DNA from: Welwitschia mirabilis
Lineage: Eukaryota > Gnetophyta > Gnetopsida > Welwitschiales
Length of the DNA stretch: 29,727 bases
Direction of reading: 5' to 3'
Assembly: GCA_051453625.1 (NCBI GenBank)
Contig: JBOZIK010000001.1
Location: 21,168,316-21,198,042 of the forward strand
Positions 29,654 through 29,727 of this stretch are shown one piece after another; position 1 is the stretch's first letter, and the number at the start of each line of letters is the position of its first letter. The position numbers and the translations under genes are program-made. The notes beneath the pieces were generated by a model that was not told the DNA's origin, ran no database searches, and saw nothing but the letters and a program-made list of their open reading frames with translations.

Positions 29654-29727
29654 TGTTGCGACGCCAACTTAAGTGTATTTGATAGGATATTTTGAGTTGT
29701 TTTGCAGATAAACTAATAGATAAATGC
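29654..29727 (+). repeat. start of a third G1/G2-family LTR
   Basis: TGTTGCGACGCCAACTTA, then TATTTGATAGGATATTTTGAG, aligns with the G1 LTR start (minus strand from 8412) at all but a few of about 75 positions, and with the G2 LTR starts. It continues TTGTTTTGCAG and ends at the window edge with ATAAATGC, also present in G1. It is the least decayed of the copies: it still has two CG dinucleotides where the others have CA or TA. Confidence 0.8.

Overview
This window is a stretch of AT-rich plant nuclear DNA made almost entirely of old, broken LTR retrotransposons inserted into one another. The evidence for a plant is the mixture of Ty3/gypsy elements of the Athila/Tat clade (gag-protease-RT-RNase H-integrase, tRNA-Asp-type primer binding site), Ty1/copia elements of SIRE-like and other types, and an ORF resembling the plant transposon/envelope-like domain. 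I see no host gene, rRNA, tRNA or CRISPR. The species cannot be named from this sequence. Seven N blocks (675-774, 4781-5027, 7346-8003, 12275-12371, 17115-17584, 18073-18578, 25049-25058) mark scaffold gaps.

Layout, left to right. (1) 1-8412, minus strand: a gypsy element (called G1 here) with its 5' LTR at 7312-8412, primer binding site at 7291-7308, gag, protease, RT-RNase H, integrase and part of the 3' UTR; its 3' LTR lies beyond the left edge. (2) 8413-9241 and 16560-19718, minus strand: the two halves of one copia element (C2), with 5' LTR, gag and protease on the right and pre-integrase/integrase on the left. (3) 9242-16559, plus strand: a complete but non-autonomous gypsy element (G2) of the same family as G1, with both LTRs (about 1.07 kb), a primer binding site, gag, protease and an RT stub, but no RT core, RNase H or integrase. 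It sits inside C2 with a 5-bp target duplication (one mismatch). (4) 19719-about 22418, minus strand: an Athila-like gypsy remnant (A1) with gag, protease and RT, cut by C2 in the RT. (5) about 22419-28250, plus strand: a SIRE-like copia element (C1) with a 5' LTR and gag through RNase H. (6) 28250-28732: LTR-like spacer. (7) 28733-29653, plus strand: a plant transposon/envelope-like ORF, cut by (8) 29654-29727: the first bases of another LTR of the G1/G2 family.

The order of events that follows is A1 first, then C2 into A1, then G1 and G2 separately into C2. Every protease active site that can be read has lost its glycine, all four readable gag zinc knuckles have lost the same (second) cysteine, and two of three RT catalytic motifs are broken, so no element here can be autonomous. 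Many stops fall where Trp, Gln or Arg codons would be, and the primer binding sites and LTR ends differ from the expected forms almost only by transitions, as expected for long-term decay of methylated cytosines. The G1/G2 family carries a recurring short inverted-repeat motif (CTATCATC ... GATGATAG) in its LTRs and UTRs that no coding feature explains; it is the best candidate in the window for something undescribed.
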